Of a stretch of DNA of 64,000 nucleotides, positions 33,896-44,101 are shown in pieces. The stretch lies in NCBI GenBank assembly GCA_012931725.1, contig CM022951.1:77129905-77193904 (forward strand), written 5' to 3'. The notes beneath the pieces were generated by a model. It saw nothing but the letters and a program-made list of their open reading frames with translations. It had not been told where the DNA came from and searched no databases. A program made the position numbers and the translations under genes. The DNA comes from Litsea cubeba. Lineage: Eukaryota > Streptophyta > Magnoliopsida > Laurales > Lauraceae. Each line of letters starts with the position of its first letter. The first letter of the stretch is position 1.

Positions 33896-35182
33896 TTCTT
33901 TTTTTATATCTTTTGATGGTTGAGTAATTTATTTAATGATTTCTCTGCAGTTGTTTTTTTTTTTTTTTATCATTGATTGTTTGGTAATTGTTCTATTATC
34001 AGTATTTAAACCATCCCTATCGTCCAACTAGGGCACATGCTCACATAACCATATATTGCTTTGTGTTTATATTTGGAGAAAAATAAAAAAGAAAACTGCA
34101 CCCCATTTGAGATCCATACCACCAAACTCTACTTAAGATCATGACCACACACCCACACGACCACAATCGACACACTGAACCATCTCTTCTCACTTGTGCT
34201 TGCTCATGAGTTCACAGATATTACCCACATGGAAGTGTATATATAGTTGGGACATGATGAAATATATGACAATGTAACTTCAGTGTCTAGCATAATATGT
34301 AATATCAAATTAATGTTGCATGAAATGAAACTAGAATACCATAGCAGCGAACAGGGATCGAGTAATGGTATTAAGAATGTGATTCCCTTGTCCATTATTC
34401 ACTACTAACTTCAATTGTGGTTACACCCCGTTAACCCAATACTTTCATTTTCATTTGGAATTTAATATTTCTATTTGAATTATGATTCAAACCATTTCTG
34501 GACCTTTATAATAAATGCAGAATTTCATGGTTTTATCTACAGGAACACCTAGGAGAAAAACGGCTCCAACAGTATGAAAAAATAGGTGTGATGATGCTTG
34601 CTTAAATAACAGACCTCGTAGTAGTAAAATCTCTAGTCTGCCTATATATAATGTCCAATTTACTTTTACAAGAATATATCCTAAACGGAGTATCAACTCA
34701 TTTTTATTGCATGTTTTGACATTACGAGTTCCATTTGACAAGTTGAAGTGCACAGAATTATAACCTAGAAGGATCTATTAGTTAAGTAATGCATCTAACT
34801 GTTCGACTGCAGTAATGCTTACAGCACAGAGCCATATTCTGAACTACTGAAGTATTTAAACAAAGCATAAGACGTATATAAATTCAATTTATACTTATTC
34901 ATTTAGTATAGTCTTATACTAGTCCATTGTCTTAATGAAGTAAATGTTACCAATACAGAAGGTAAAACCATACAAAAAATCAAAAAATGCAAATCCTTTT
35001 TTACTTTATCATTTCTTGGATAATTTCACATAAATTCAGAATTTAGAGTAAGGATGGCAATGGGCTAGACTGATGGTTGATCCATTTGAACCACATCCCT
35101 GCTTCTCATACTCTTTCATAAGACAAGAGATATGTTACCATTTGCATCCATTATTTCAAGACCCCTACATTTAGTTTTATTC

Positions 35183-35239
<57 letters not shown>

Positions 35240-36180
35240 TTAGACACAACACACACTGAAAGTCATGGCTCCCCCATCTATATATATTGAAAAATCTCCT
35301 CTAAATTTTAGTGAAATTTGTTGTTATTTTTGTAATAGGGGTAGGACATTTACTGTTGGAACTTCTTTCATTGGCAACATAGACTTTACTGAAGCTTAAG
35401 GTAAGTCAATATGCATCTATATTTTGAATTTCACTTCATCAATATATGCATTTATAACTACTAAAATTGTAAACAGATTATTTGTAACCAATCAAGAGGG
35501 TCATGCATCAGGTTACTGTAATTAATTTATAATGAACTCTAGGTTAAAAAATAACACAACTTTGTTTGTGGAGAGCTCCCAAAAATGAGCATACAGTGAA
35601 GCAACTTAATCACCTTTTTTGACCGATCCCATTTATGTATTAGTTTCTGCCTAATAGGTTTTGATGGTGTATGACTACAACAGAATTTGATATGGGCTCA
35701 ACCATTTGTTTTTCAAGGACTAGACATTGCTGAGTTCAGTAGAATCTCATGTTGTTTAAGTATTGTCAGCACCTGTGTTACTCTGAGGTGTACTTCTTCT
35801 TCTTTTTCTTTTTCTTTTTTTTTTTTTTTGCTTATGTAGGCATATGTGAGTTTTGGTTATACCAAGTGAAATCTTAAAACTGTCCTTATTTATCCAATCT
35901 TAAAACTGTCCTTATTTATCTAATGTTCTATTGAGTTTATTTTGTTGTTGTGCATGGATTCCATTTAAGATTCATGTGGATTATGTTTTATTATAAAGTT
36001 TCGCTTGAATTATCTTGATACATGTATAATAAATATTTTTTCAGGTTAAATGGATCACGTAGGGAAAGGACAAACAGTGACGAGGAAAATTTAATGTCTT
36101 ATTTTTCTAATGATTGGTCTAAAACCAATTACGTATATCTAGATAAGCCATAAGAGATAAGGGTGAACCTGGATATGAAT
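33896..36180. other. Harbinger interior with no recognised gene
   Basis: Short frames only. A (CT)n tract at 35186-35234 and a 26-bp tandem duplication at 35871-35922 (two copies of ATCTTAAAACTGTCC...) are the visible structures. A Myb-like accessory protein gene would be expected here in an autonomous element but was not seen. Confidence 0.4.
35186..35234. repeat. (CT)n microsatellite
   Basis: An almost pure CT dinucleotide run of about 49 bp. Confidence 0.95.
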
Positions 36181-36182
36181 TT

Positions 36183-37428
36183 GTAAATAAGGTCCTGTGT
36201 GGACATGAGGAAAGATGTTACGGTCTCTTTCGTATGGAAAAGCATGTTTTTCGTGTCTTATGTAATGCATTGAAAATCAGAAACCTATTACATGATTCAA
36301 AATCCTTATCAGTTGAGGAACAAGTAGCCATATTTTTTATGACCATTGGTCATAACGTTCGGAACCAAATGGTGGCAGATAGGTTCCAACATTCAGGCGA
36401 GACCATTAGTCATTATTTCAAGAGTGTTAAAGGCAATAGTAAATTTAGGAAATGAACTTATTATTCCGCCATCATTTACAGATACACCTCCAGAAATTAT
36501 CAACAATCCAAACTATTATCCTTGGTTTAAGGTAATTTTAAATTATGCCAATTTTTCTTTATTAAAGGGAATGTTTTACTTTTTTAAAAAGAAAACTAAG
36601 CTCATTTTTCTGTTTTTAAAGGATTGTGTAGGGGCCATTGATGGTACACATGTGAGTGCATCAGTTCCTACAAAGGATCAAATTCCTTATCGAGGCAGAA
36701 AGGTTTCAGTTACACAAAATGTAATGTGTGCATGTTCTTTTGACATGCGATTTACATTTGTGTATGCTGGTTGGGAAGGAACAGCAAATGATTCTCGAGT
36801 GTTTGCTGAAGCTATAACTAATTCGGAACTGCATTTTCCACACCCTCCAACAGGTAAATCTCATTTGATGACAATATATACGTGTATGTGTTTTTTTTTA
36901 TGAAATAACAATAAAAATATGAAAAGATGTCATTGCAGGTAAGTATTATGTTGTCGACTCTGGCTATAGTTGTACACCAGGTTATCTCGTTCCTTATAAA
37001 GGAGAGCGATACCACTTGTCACAATATATAGGGGACGTGGACGACGACCAACAGGAAAGAAAGAGTTATTTAATTATTATCACTCATCATTGCGGAATGT
37101 GATTGAGCGTTACTTTGGCATTTTGAAGGCAAAGTTTCATATCCTTAAACTCACGCCACCATATTCTTTACGAAGACAAAGGCAAATTGTGATTGCTGCA
37201 TGTACCCTCCACAACTTCATAAAAATGGAAATGCGAAGTGATAGAGATTTTATTCGCTTTCAAAATGAAGGGTTTATAGTTGAAAATAACTCTGGTGAGA
37301 ATAATGAACATAATGGTCTATCTGCACCTTTACAGTTAAGAACGACACAAGGCAGGCAGGAGATGACACGCCAACGAGATGAAATTGCAGATGCAATCTT
37401 TGCACATCATGGTGCATTAGAAGAATGA
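36183..37428 (+). pseudogene. Harbinger transposase (DDE, HARBI1/ALP1-like), broken
   Basis: Three exon-like pieces: about 36183-36531, 36622-36853 and 36939-37428. GT-AG introns lie between them (AAG-GTAATT, TAAAG-GAT; ACAG-GTAAAT, TGCAG-GTA). Motifs in order are EEQVAIFFMTIGHNVRNQMV, VGAIDGTHVSASVP (first Asp), YRGRKVSVTQNVMCACSFDM, GWEGTANDSRVF (second Asp), KYYVVDSGYSCTPGYL and RNVIERYFGILKAKF (Glu). All three catalytic positions are present. Two frameshifts break it: near 36427 after SHYFK, and at an AT repeat near 37027 after HLSQY. It therefore cannot encode an active enzyme as read. Confidence 0.9.
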
Positions 37429-37739
37429 TTTGTATTAACTTTAATAAATAAGTCAATTATTTTCTCTTGCAAATTTGTTATATGCCATCAATGTATATTC
37501 TTAATTAGATCAGTTTTAGTGGCCATTTGAAATTGAAAGATTAAGCTCTTATTTTATATTTTAGAGCTTATTTACATATTAATATTTTGAGTTCTAGATT
37601 TATTAGCTAAGGGGCTACTTAATTTAGTCAGGCGTTTTAGATAAAAAGAATAGAGATGAATTGTGTAAATTAACTTGCAATTGCTTTGGAAAAAAAAAAT
37701 GACCTCATAAAATCTTCAAGATTTGTCAAATGGTGGGTG

Positions 37740-38110
37740 GGTTCTACATCATATGTATTAGTCTAAAATGACCCTTAGTTAATATAATTCCTAAAGGTGG
37801 GACCCATGTTCACAATCACAAAATGTGGCCCCACTTTGGAATTCCTAAACGTGCGTCACATGTTCCCAATAATAATTTTTGGGTATACATTGTAAAACCT
37901 ATAAAGGTGGGACCGCATTGTAAATCCTATCAAGGTGGACCCCATATTCTAGTTATTAAAGGTGAGTAAAACATTGTAAGTCTAAAGGTGGTTCCCGTAA
38001 ATAATGATTCTTATATAGATTGTAATTTATACAGGTGGGCCCACATTCTAATTCCTAAATAGGGTGGTTCATGCTATAGTCCTGTAAAAATGGGCCCTAC
38101 TATTTTTTAA
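37740..38110. repeat. Degenerate repeats around AAAGGTGGGACCC
   Basis: At least six loose copies of CCTAAAGGTGGGNCCC...CATNNT...ATTGTAA, spaced 35-60 bp, lie in the right subterminal region of the Harbinger element. They may be transposase-binding repeats. Confidence 0.5.
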
Positions 38111-38500
38111 TGTTTAAGATGAATTCATGAATATTCATAATTGATTTAAATTCAACATTGTTGACAAATATGAAATTTTGATTTTATTTATTAGAAAAAA
38201 TTATTATATCGTTACCAAACAAGTTCCACACATCATGTTCTCAATGGAACAATTTAAGAGCACGTTGCCAAACAAGTTTACGACAAATCAGTTTTGGCAC
38301 AACCTGGTCTCGGTACAACCTGGTCTCATCACAAAACCAGGAACGATACTGAAACAATGCCAAACAGGCCTTATTTTGCGAGTTTATGTGATGGGGACTA
38401 AAATTGAGTGCAGATTCACGATTCCAGCTTTTGTGGAAAACTACATCACAATTGTTAGATGGGTCTCATTTTAAAACTACACGTATGAATGTCCAGATTT

Positions 38501-38730
38501 TTCTTGGATTGATTCTGGATGCCAAAGAGGGAGAGAGAGAAATAAAGGCTAGGTTAATGGAAAGAACACCAAATTAACTTAGAAATTTAGCTAGATTGCC
38601 CATCTGAATGAGATTTCTTGGACTGATTCTGGATCCCAAAGAGGCAAAGAGAGAAATAAAGGGCTAGAGCAATGGGAGAACACCAAACTTATAATAATTA
38701 GTATTTTATAGGAAAAGATTTCCACTAAAT
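38501..38730 (+). repeat. Tandem duplication, period about 114 bp
   Basis: TTCTTGGA(T/C)TGATTCTGGAT followed by CCAAAGAGG...GAGAGAGAAATAAAG and GGAGAACACCAAA occurs at 38501 and 38615. Confidence 0.8.
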
Positions 38731-39078
38731 TGCCAATTTGAATCAAAATTGGTATTAACAAAGAAAAACCGGAGATTTGAAAAGATTTAAAATTTATGAT
38801 AAGAATTTTGAGAAGATTTAAATTTGAAAAGATAGAAAGAAAAAAGTTATTATTCAGAGAGATTTTAGGGGAGTTAAAAAGAGGGAATAAAGAGAGATTT
38901 ATTGCTATTTGCAGGACTTACTTTTATATTATATTGGTGTACAAAATTCGTGTCTCATATTGGCAACATCCTCATATTTAGTTTAGAGTTTACGACCCTC
39001 TAATCTTTCTCTCCTGCGTATTGATCCTATGTTGTGAGGTGTCCGTGAGAGCTTTGCTGGCACTATGAGGTTTTATAA

Positions 39079-39079
<1 letters not shown>

Positions 39080-39111
<32 letters not shown>

Positions 39112-39153
39112 ACCCCAAAAAAAAAAAAAACAAAAAAAAAAAAAAAAAAAAAA
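39080..39153. repeat. C32 homopolymer followed by an A tract
   Basis: Thirty-two consecutive C (39080-39111), then ACCCC, then A runs interrupted by a single C to about 39153. The complementary strand is a T tract followed by a long G run. The length may be affected by sequencing error. Confidence 0.9.
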
Positions 39154-39635
39154 GAGAAAAGCCGACCTATATATAATAATATAATGTTTGGTGACATTGC
39201 ATGTGTAAAGCTTCGATAGGATATGTTGTTTTTTTTGCTAAAAGGTAAGATTGTATTAAAGAAAGAAGACAGAAGGGGCAATTTACCCCCAAAAAAATTA
39301 GAAAGGGAGGCTAACAAAAATGCCAACCCAGACTATTGCATCCCAAAGGAAGACAAACAAAAAGGAAAGAAGAACCACTATACTACCTGCACCCACAGAA
39401 AAAAAGAACAGCGGCTTAAGCAAGACACAGCAGAGGAGGCCTAGAACAGGAAACAAACAGAACACTGAACAACCACTAACCACTAGAAAATCAGAAAACA
39501 GAGTCTCCAGTAGCATGAGAAGGCTAAAGAAAGTCACGCAGCCCAAGTAAAATAGGATGAGACGGCATTGAGAAATTCTGACCAGACACTGAGGTAGCCA
39601 TACTTTTCAGACGATCCAGAAGAATAGCTTGAGCT

Positions 39636-42600
39636 CAGGGCCGGCTCAACAACATAACAAAGTAGGCACCTGCTTAGGGCCCCGCAGCCCAAGGGCCCCC
39701 CATATAGTTCAGCCCATAGCCCACTATAATTATTATTATCACTAATCACCCTTTTTTTCCGCTGAAAATCAGTTATTACCTTGACCTTCGGCCTTCGTGA
39801 TTGAGCATCGAAAAAAAAAAAAACCCCTTCGGTTTTCCCCACCATTATTCTCCTTCTCCAACAAAAATTCATAGCTTCATAAATGATAGCTTTATTCCAC
39901 CGGCGCTGGTTGTTTATCTTCTCTCCCAACATCACTTTCCTAGCACCCTCTGAAACGCGTCATGCTCTCCCTGTAATCTAAATATCTAATCCTCAAACTC
40001 TCCAGCTTGCACTTTGATGTCCTCTACAGCTCTACTCACACTCTCCTTCCTCATTTCTCTCATACACAAACATTTATAAATACCCTGGTTTCTGTTTTTT
40101 GTTTGGTCTCACATCGCCGGGGACAGCATGCTGGAATTGTCGCCGCCGCCACTGCGTCGCCAGAGAAGGAGACCGCTGCCCTCGCCGGATCCCCGTGCTG
40201 CCGCGCCGTGCCGTGGACGAAAGAGAAGAACCCTGTTCGGCTGTTCCTCTCTACTCTGTTTGACAAGACGAAGAAGTGAAGAACCCATGTTCTGTTTAAA
40301 CCTTTTGGCTTTTGCTTTTGACTTGGTAGTCTGAGGTACCAAGCAAATTTATGGTCCCTGAACAACTCTATCATTCTTATACAAAAGCATAGGCACTTAT
40401 ACAAAGATTCTATCAACAGTATCAAGTAAGCTACAACTTGACAACTCACGGTGATTTGTTTTAATTTTACTTTTTAATATTTATGCTATATATTGGTCAT
40501 ATTATTTTATAATTCGACATGAACCGAAAGTATAAATCTGGTTATCAAAAATGACAAGAAAAAAGAAAAACAAATGGGGAGATTGAATCTCAAAGAGGAG
40601 CTATTTTTAAATTTATAAAAAACTATAAACAAAGTGAATCGGTTAGATCAAATGATAATCTAGCAGATGAACAACATGATCAACCAATAGAAGTGGATAA
40701 TAATGAAAATATACAACAAACTGATCATAATGTAAATTTTGTTACGAGTGTTTCTATTCAGGAGAACATAGAAAAAAATAAAAATGATGATAATGAAATT
40801 AATGGTAACCCAACAGAAGACTTGCTTGCTAGTATTGATGAGAACCTCAATGAACAATCTAACTCTTTAGTTCAAGATATGTATGACCCGGGCGATGGGG
40901 TAAAATTGATAACAAACTAAGAGACTTGTTAGTTGAGAAGGGTCCAATTAGAGTTAATAATATAGAATCTCCTATTGATATGAAGACGAAAAGAAAATTT
41001 TCAGCTAAATTTTATACCCAAGTAGCGCCAAATGGAGAGAAGTTTGATAGAAATTGGTTAGTGTATTCAAAATATTGCAATAAGGTGTTTTGTTTATGTT
41101 GCAAGTTATTTAATTCAAGTTTCACCCAATATCAATTAAATAGTTAAGGGACTGATGATTGGCAAAATATTGGTTCCAAACTTAAAAAACATGAACTGAC
41201 TAGTGAACACATTGATAATTTGACACTTTGGGATGAGTTAAGCACAAGATTAAAAAACAAAACAACAATTGATAAGCATATCCAAGAGCAAATTGATAGG
41301 GAAAAAGAACATTGGAATAATGTACTATTAAAAATTATTGCGGTTGTTAAGACAATTTTTAAAAACAACATGGCATTTCGTGGAAAGAATGAGAAAATTT
41401 ATGAAGCTAATAATGGTCTTTTTTTTAGCTTAATTGAAATGATTGCGGAGTTTGATCCTATTATGCAAGAACATCTCCGGCGTATCAAACACGATAAATT
41501 ATAAATTCATTATCTTAGTCACAATATACAAAATGAATTGATACAGTTGTTGGCATCTGAAATAAAAAATAAAATTATTTCAAAAATTAAGGAAGCAAAA
41601 TATTATTCTGTTATACTTGATTGCACTCCTTATATAAGTCACCAAGAACAAATGACTGTTGTATTACGTTTGTAGATATATCTTCAAGTCTTGTAAGAAC
41701 CGAAGAGTATTTTCTGGACTTTATAAAAGTAGAGGACACGTCGGGTAAAGGACTTTTTAATAAGCTTTTATGGATCGATTTTAAAAGAATATAAATTAGA
41801 TTCTAGGGACATTAGAGGTCAAGGGTATGATAATGGATCAAATATGAAAGGTAAAAATCAAGGTGTCCAAAAAATATTGTTAGATATAAATCCCAGAGCA
41901 TTTTACTCTCCATGTGGATGCCACAGCCTTAACTTAGTATTATGTGATATGGCGAATTCTTGTTCAAAGGCATATCATATTTTGGAATTTTACAACGTAT
42001 TTATTGTTTGTTTTCTTCCTCTACAAAACGATGGGATGTTTTACAAAAATATTTAACTAAATATATATACTGTGAAGACTTTGTCACAAACACGTTGGGA
42101 GAGTCGAGTTGATAGTGTTAAAGGATTAATTAGTCAATCATCAGAAATTAGGGATGCTTTACTTGAGTTAGCAAAAACTAGCGAGGATCCAAAAACAAAG
42201 AGTGAAGCGGAAAGTCTAGCATTACATGATTTAGAAAATTATGAGTTTTTGTTTGGAATGGTTATTTGGCATGAAATATTAACTAATGTGAATTTTGTTA
42301 GTAAGGATTTACTATATAAGGATATGCCTATTGACATGGCTATAAATCAAATAAAGGATCTAATTACATTTTTTAAAAAGTATAGAGAAGAAGGATTTGA
42401 AAAGGCTAAAGTAGCATCTATAGATATTGCACGTCAAATGGATATAGAACCGGTATTTCGTGAAAAACGTGTAATTCGGAGAAAGAGACAATTTGATGAG
42501 AATGTCGATAATGAAGTAATTCAATCTCCTGAAGAGTCTTTTAGAACTAATTTTTTCTTATATATAATTGATCAAGCGATATCATCTTTTAGTAATAGAT

Positions 42601-43309
42601 TTGAACAGTTAAAAGATTTTGAAGAAATGTTCGGATTTTTATTTGATTTAAAAAAATTGAAATCAATAGATGATAATAGGTTTAAAGAATATCGTCTTAA
42701 TCTTGAAAGTTTTCTAAAACATGGAGAGAGTTTTGATATTGATGGCACAGATTTGTTTTTAGAATTAAGACTACTAAGAGAAGTTTTAGATACCGAAAAT
42801 GAATCTGCAATTAAAATATTGAACTATTTAAAAAGAGTACAATCTTTTCCAAACGCTTATATAGCTTATAGAAGATTATTGACAGTACCCGTAACCGTTG
42901 CTTCAGCAGAAAGAAGTTTTTCAAAACTAAAGTTAATTAAATCTTATTTAAGATCAACCATGTCACAAGAAAGATTGAGTGGATTAGCTACATTATCTAT
43001 AGAAAGAGATTTTCTAGAAGAACTTGAATACAAAGATTTAATTAGTAATTTTGCATCTCAAAAAGCAAGAAAAATAAAATTCAATTAAAGTTTTTGAAAC
43101 GTAAAAATTTCTTCATGTTAAAAAAAAAAAATTAAGTCCGCCAAAGTATTTTAATAATACATTGCCGATCCCAAGCCCGGATAAAGGACGAGGGTTTGCA
43201 TACGAAATAACGTAAAATAAATCAATATAGCAATTTTTTGGGTATTAATAGCAAAAGGACCCCTATTCGAAATTTGCTTAGGGCCCCCAATTGTCTTGAG
43301 CCGCCCATG
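39636..43309 (+). mobile_element. hAT element with decayed transposase, 3.7 kb
   Basis: The left end CAGGGCCGGCTCAA and the complement of the right end CATGGGCGGCTCAA are flanked by perfect 8-bp duplications CTTGAGCT (39628-39635 and 43310-43317). Adjacent subterminal sequence TGCTTAGGGCCCC is also shared by both ends. The transposase-like gene 40519-43088 lies inside. A GC-rich block (about 40110-40260) and a TATA-like TTTATAAATACC (40074) precede it and may be its promoter and leader. Confidence 0.9.
40519..43088 (+). pseudogene. hAT transposase, TTF zinc-finger type, multiple lesions
   Basis: The likely start is ATGAACCGAAAG at 40519, read MNRKYKSGYQK, with a TGA soon after. An acidic Asn-rich region follows, then AKFYTQVAPNGEKFDRNWLV and KVFCLCCKLFN, the TTF-type zinc finger. 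Next come GQGYDNGSNMKGKNQGVQ and CGCHSLNLVLCDMANSC (part of the catalytic core), and a long open frame 42072-43088. That frame ends in the hAT dimerisation domain: PVTVASAERSFSKLKLIKSY and LSGLATLSIERDFLEE. The arrangement resembles zinc-finger MYM-type-1-like plant hAT proteins of roughly 750-800 residues. At least five stops or frameshifts interrupt it (about 40551, 40893-40920, 41145, 41502, 41672-41790), so it is inactive. Confidence 0.88.
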
Positions 43310-44101
43310 CTTGAGCTCGATGCAGGGAAGGCAGCTTGCTACAATGCTTTGAATCATTTCTGAGTTGCCGGAGGACAAAAATAGCATGGAGAAAAATGGC
43401 AGCAGCATAATTCGTTCCTGAGACATCTCCCGTCTTGGCAATATTTCCCCAGATGAAGACTTTATATATAGGATATGTTGTTGTAGATGTGCAGCCACAC
43501 ATTCCCATTGTGAGAAAATCCACATTTTCTTTTATAAATAGCTTTAAACCATAGTTTTGAACATTGGTTCCCAATAATGTATCAACAAATGCTGAAATAT
43601 TTGCGTATTATAACACATGATATTATCAGTTTTGACTCTTATTGTAAAAAAGTGCATTTACAAAACTATTCGGAAAATTAAAAAATTATGAATCCTCTTT
43701 TTAATTGATTTTAAAAGATTCCAGAGGTATAAATAAATATAAATGCTCTGAAAATGGAGATAGTAAGTGGTATAGTTAGTTGTAATTAAATGGTTTTAAT
43801 TTGATAACGTTATAATCTTTCTCGTTTTAGAGAGAGACAGATTATCACATAAATATCAGTGGGATAAGTTTCCATTAATTTTTAATTGACTTTCCATTAA
43901 TTTTTCTTTTGACTCGTAACACTAACACTAGATCTCCAAACCACACCCACTTTGGACTACAACAGAAAAGCGGTGGTATTGATTTGAAGCTTTGCAAATT
44001 CCTCTATTATCAAAGAGTAGTATTATCTTTTCCATCTCTTTATATTTGATATCGTATCACGATGGTTTTGTACGCAGGTGGTTTTCTGAGTATTTCTTTC
44101 A

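Larger units (their letters stand above)
27970..38370 (+). mobile_element. PIF/Harbinger element, about 10.4 kb, with nested insertion
   Basis: The left end GGCCCTGTTTGGCATCGT and the complement of the right end GGCCTGTTTGGCATTGT are closely matched inverted repeats. TTA lies on each outer side (27967-27969 and 38371-38373), the 3-bp duplication typical of this superfamily. Subterminal sequence also matches in part (CGTTTGGTAACTATAATA and TGTTTGGTAACGATATAATA). A Harbinger-type transposase pseudogene lies at 36183-37428. About 5 kb of the length is a nested element (28841-33895). No Myb-like accessory gene was recognised. Confidence 0.7.
39231..43467 (-). mobile_element. 5'-truncated LINE, minus strand, interrupted by a hAT element
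   Basis: Identical 15-bp duplications ATAGGATATGTTGTT flank it at 39216-39230 and 43468-43482. On the minus strand it ends ...TTAATACAATCTTACCTTTT and AGC plus an A tract, a common plant LINE tail. The right part (43318-43467) reads on the minus strand VFIWGNIAKTGDVSGTNYAA and AIFLHAIFVLRQLRNDSKHC, near the C-terminus of LINE ORF2-type proteins, though I am less sure of this. About 0.55 kb of LINE remains once the hAT insertion is discounted. Confidence 0.75.

Noticed and set aside
40060..40449. GC-rich frames on both strands in the 5' part of the hAT element
   Set aside because: No motif; the region sits between a TATA-like box and the transposase start and is better read as promoter and leader.
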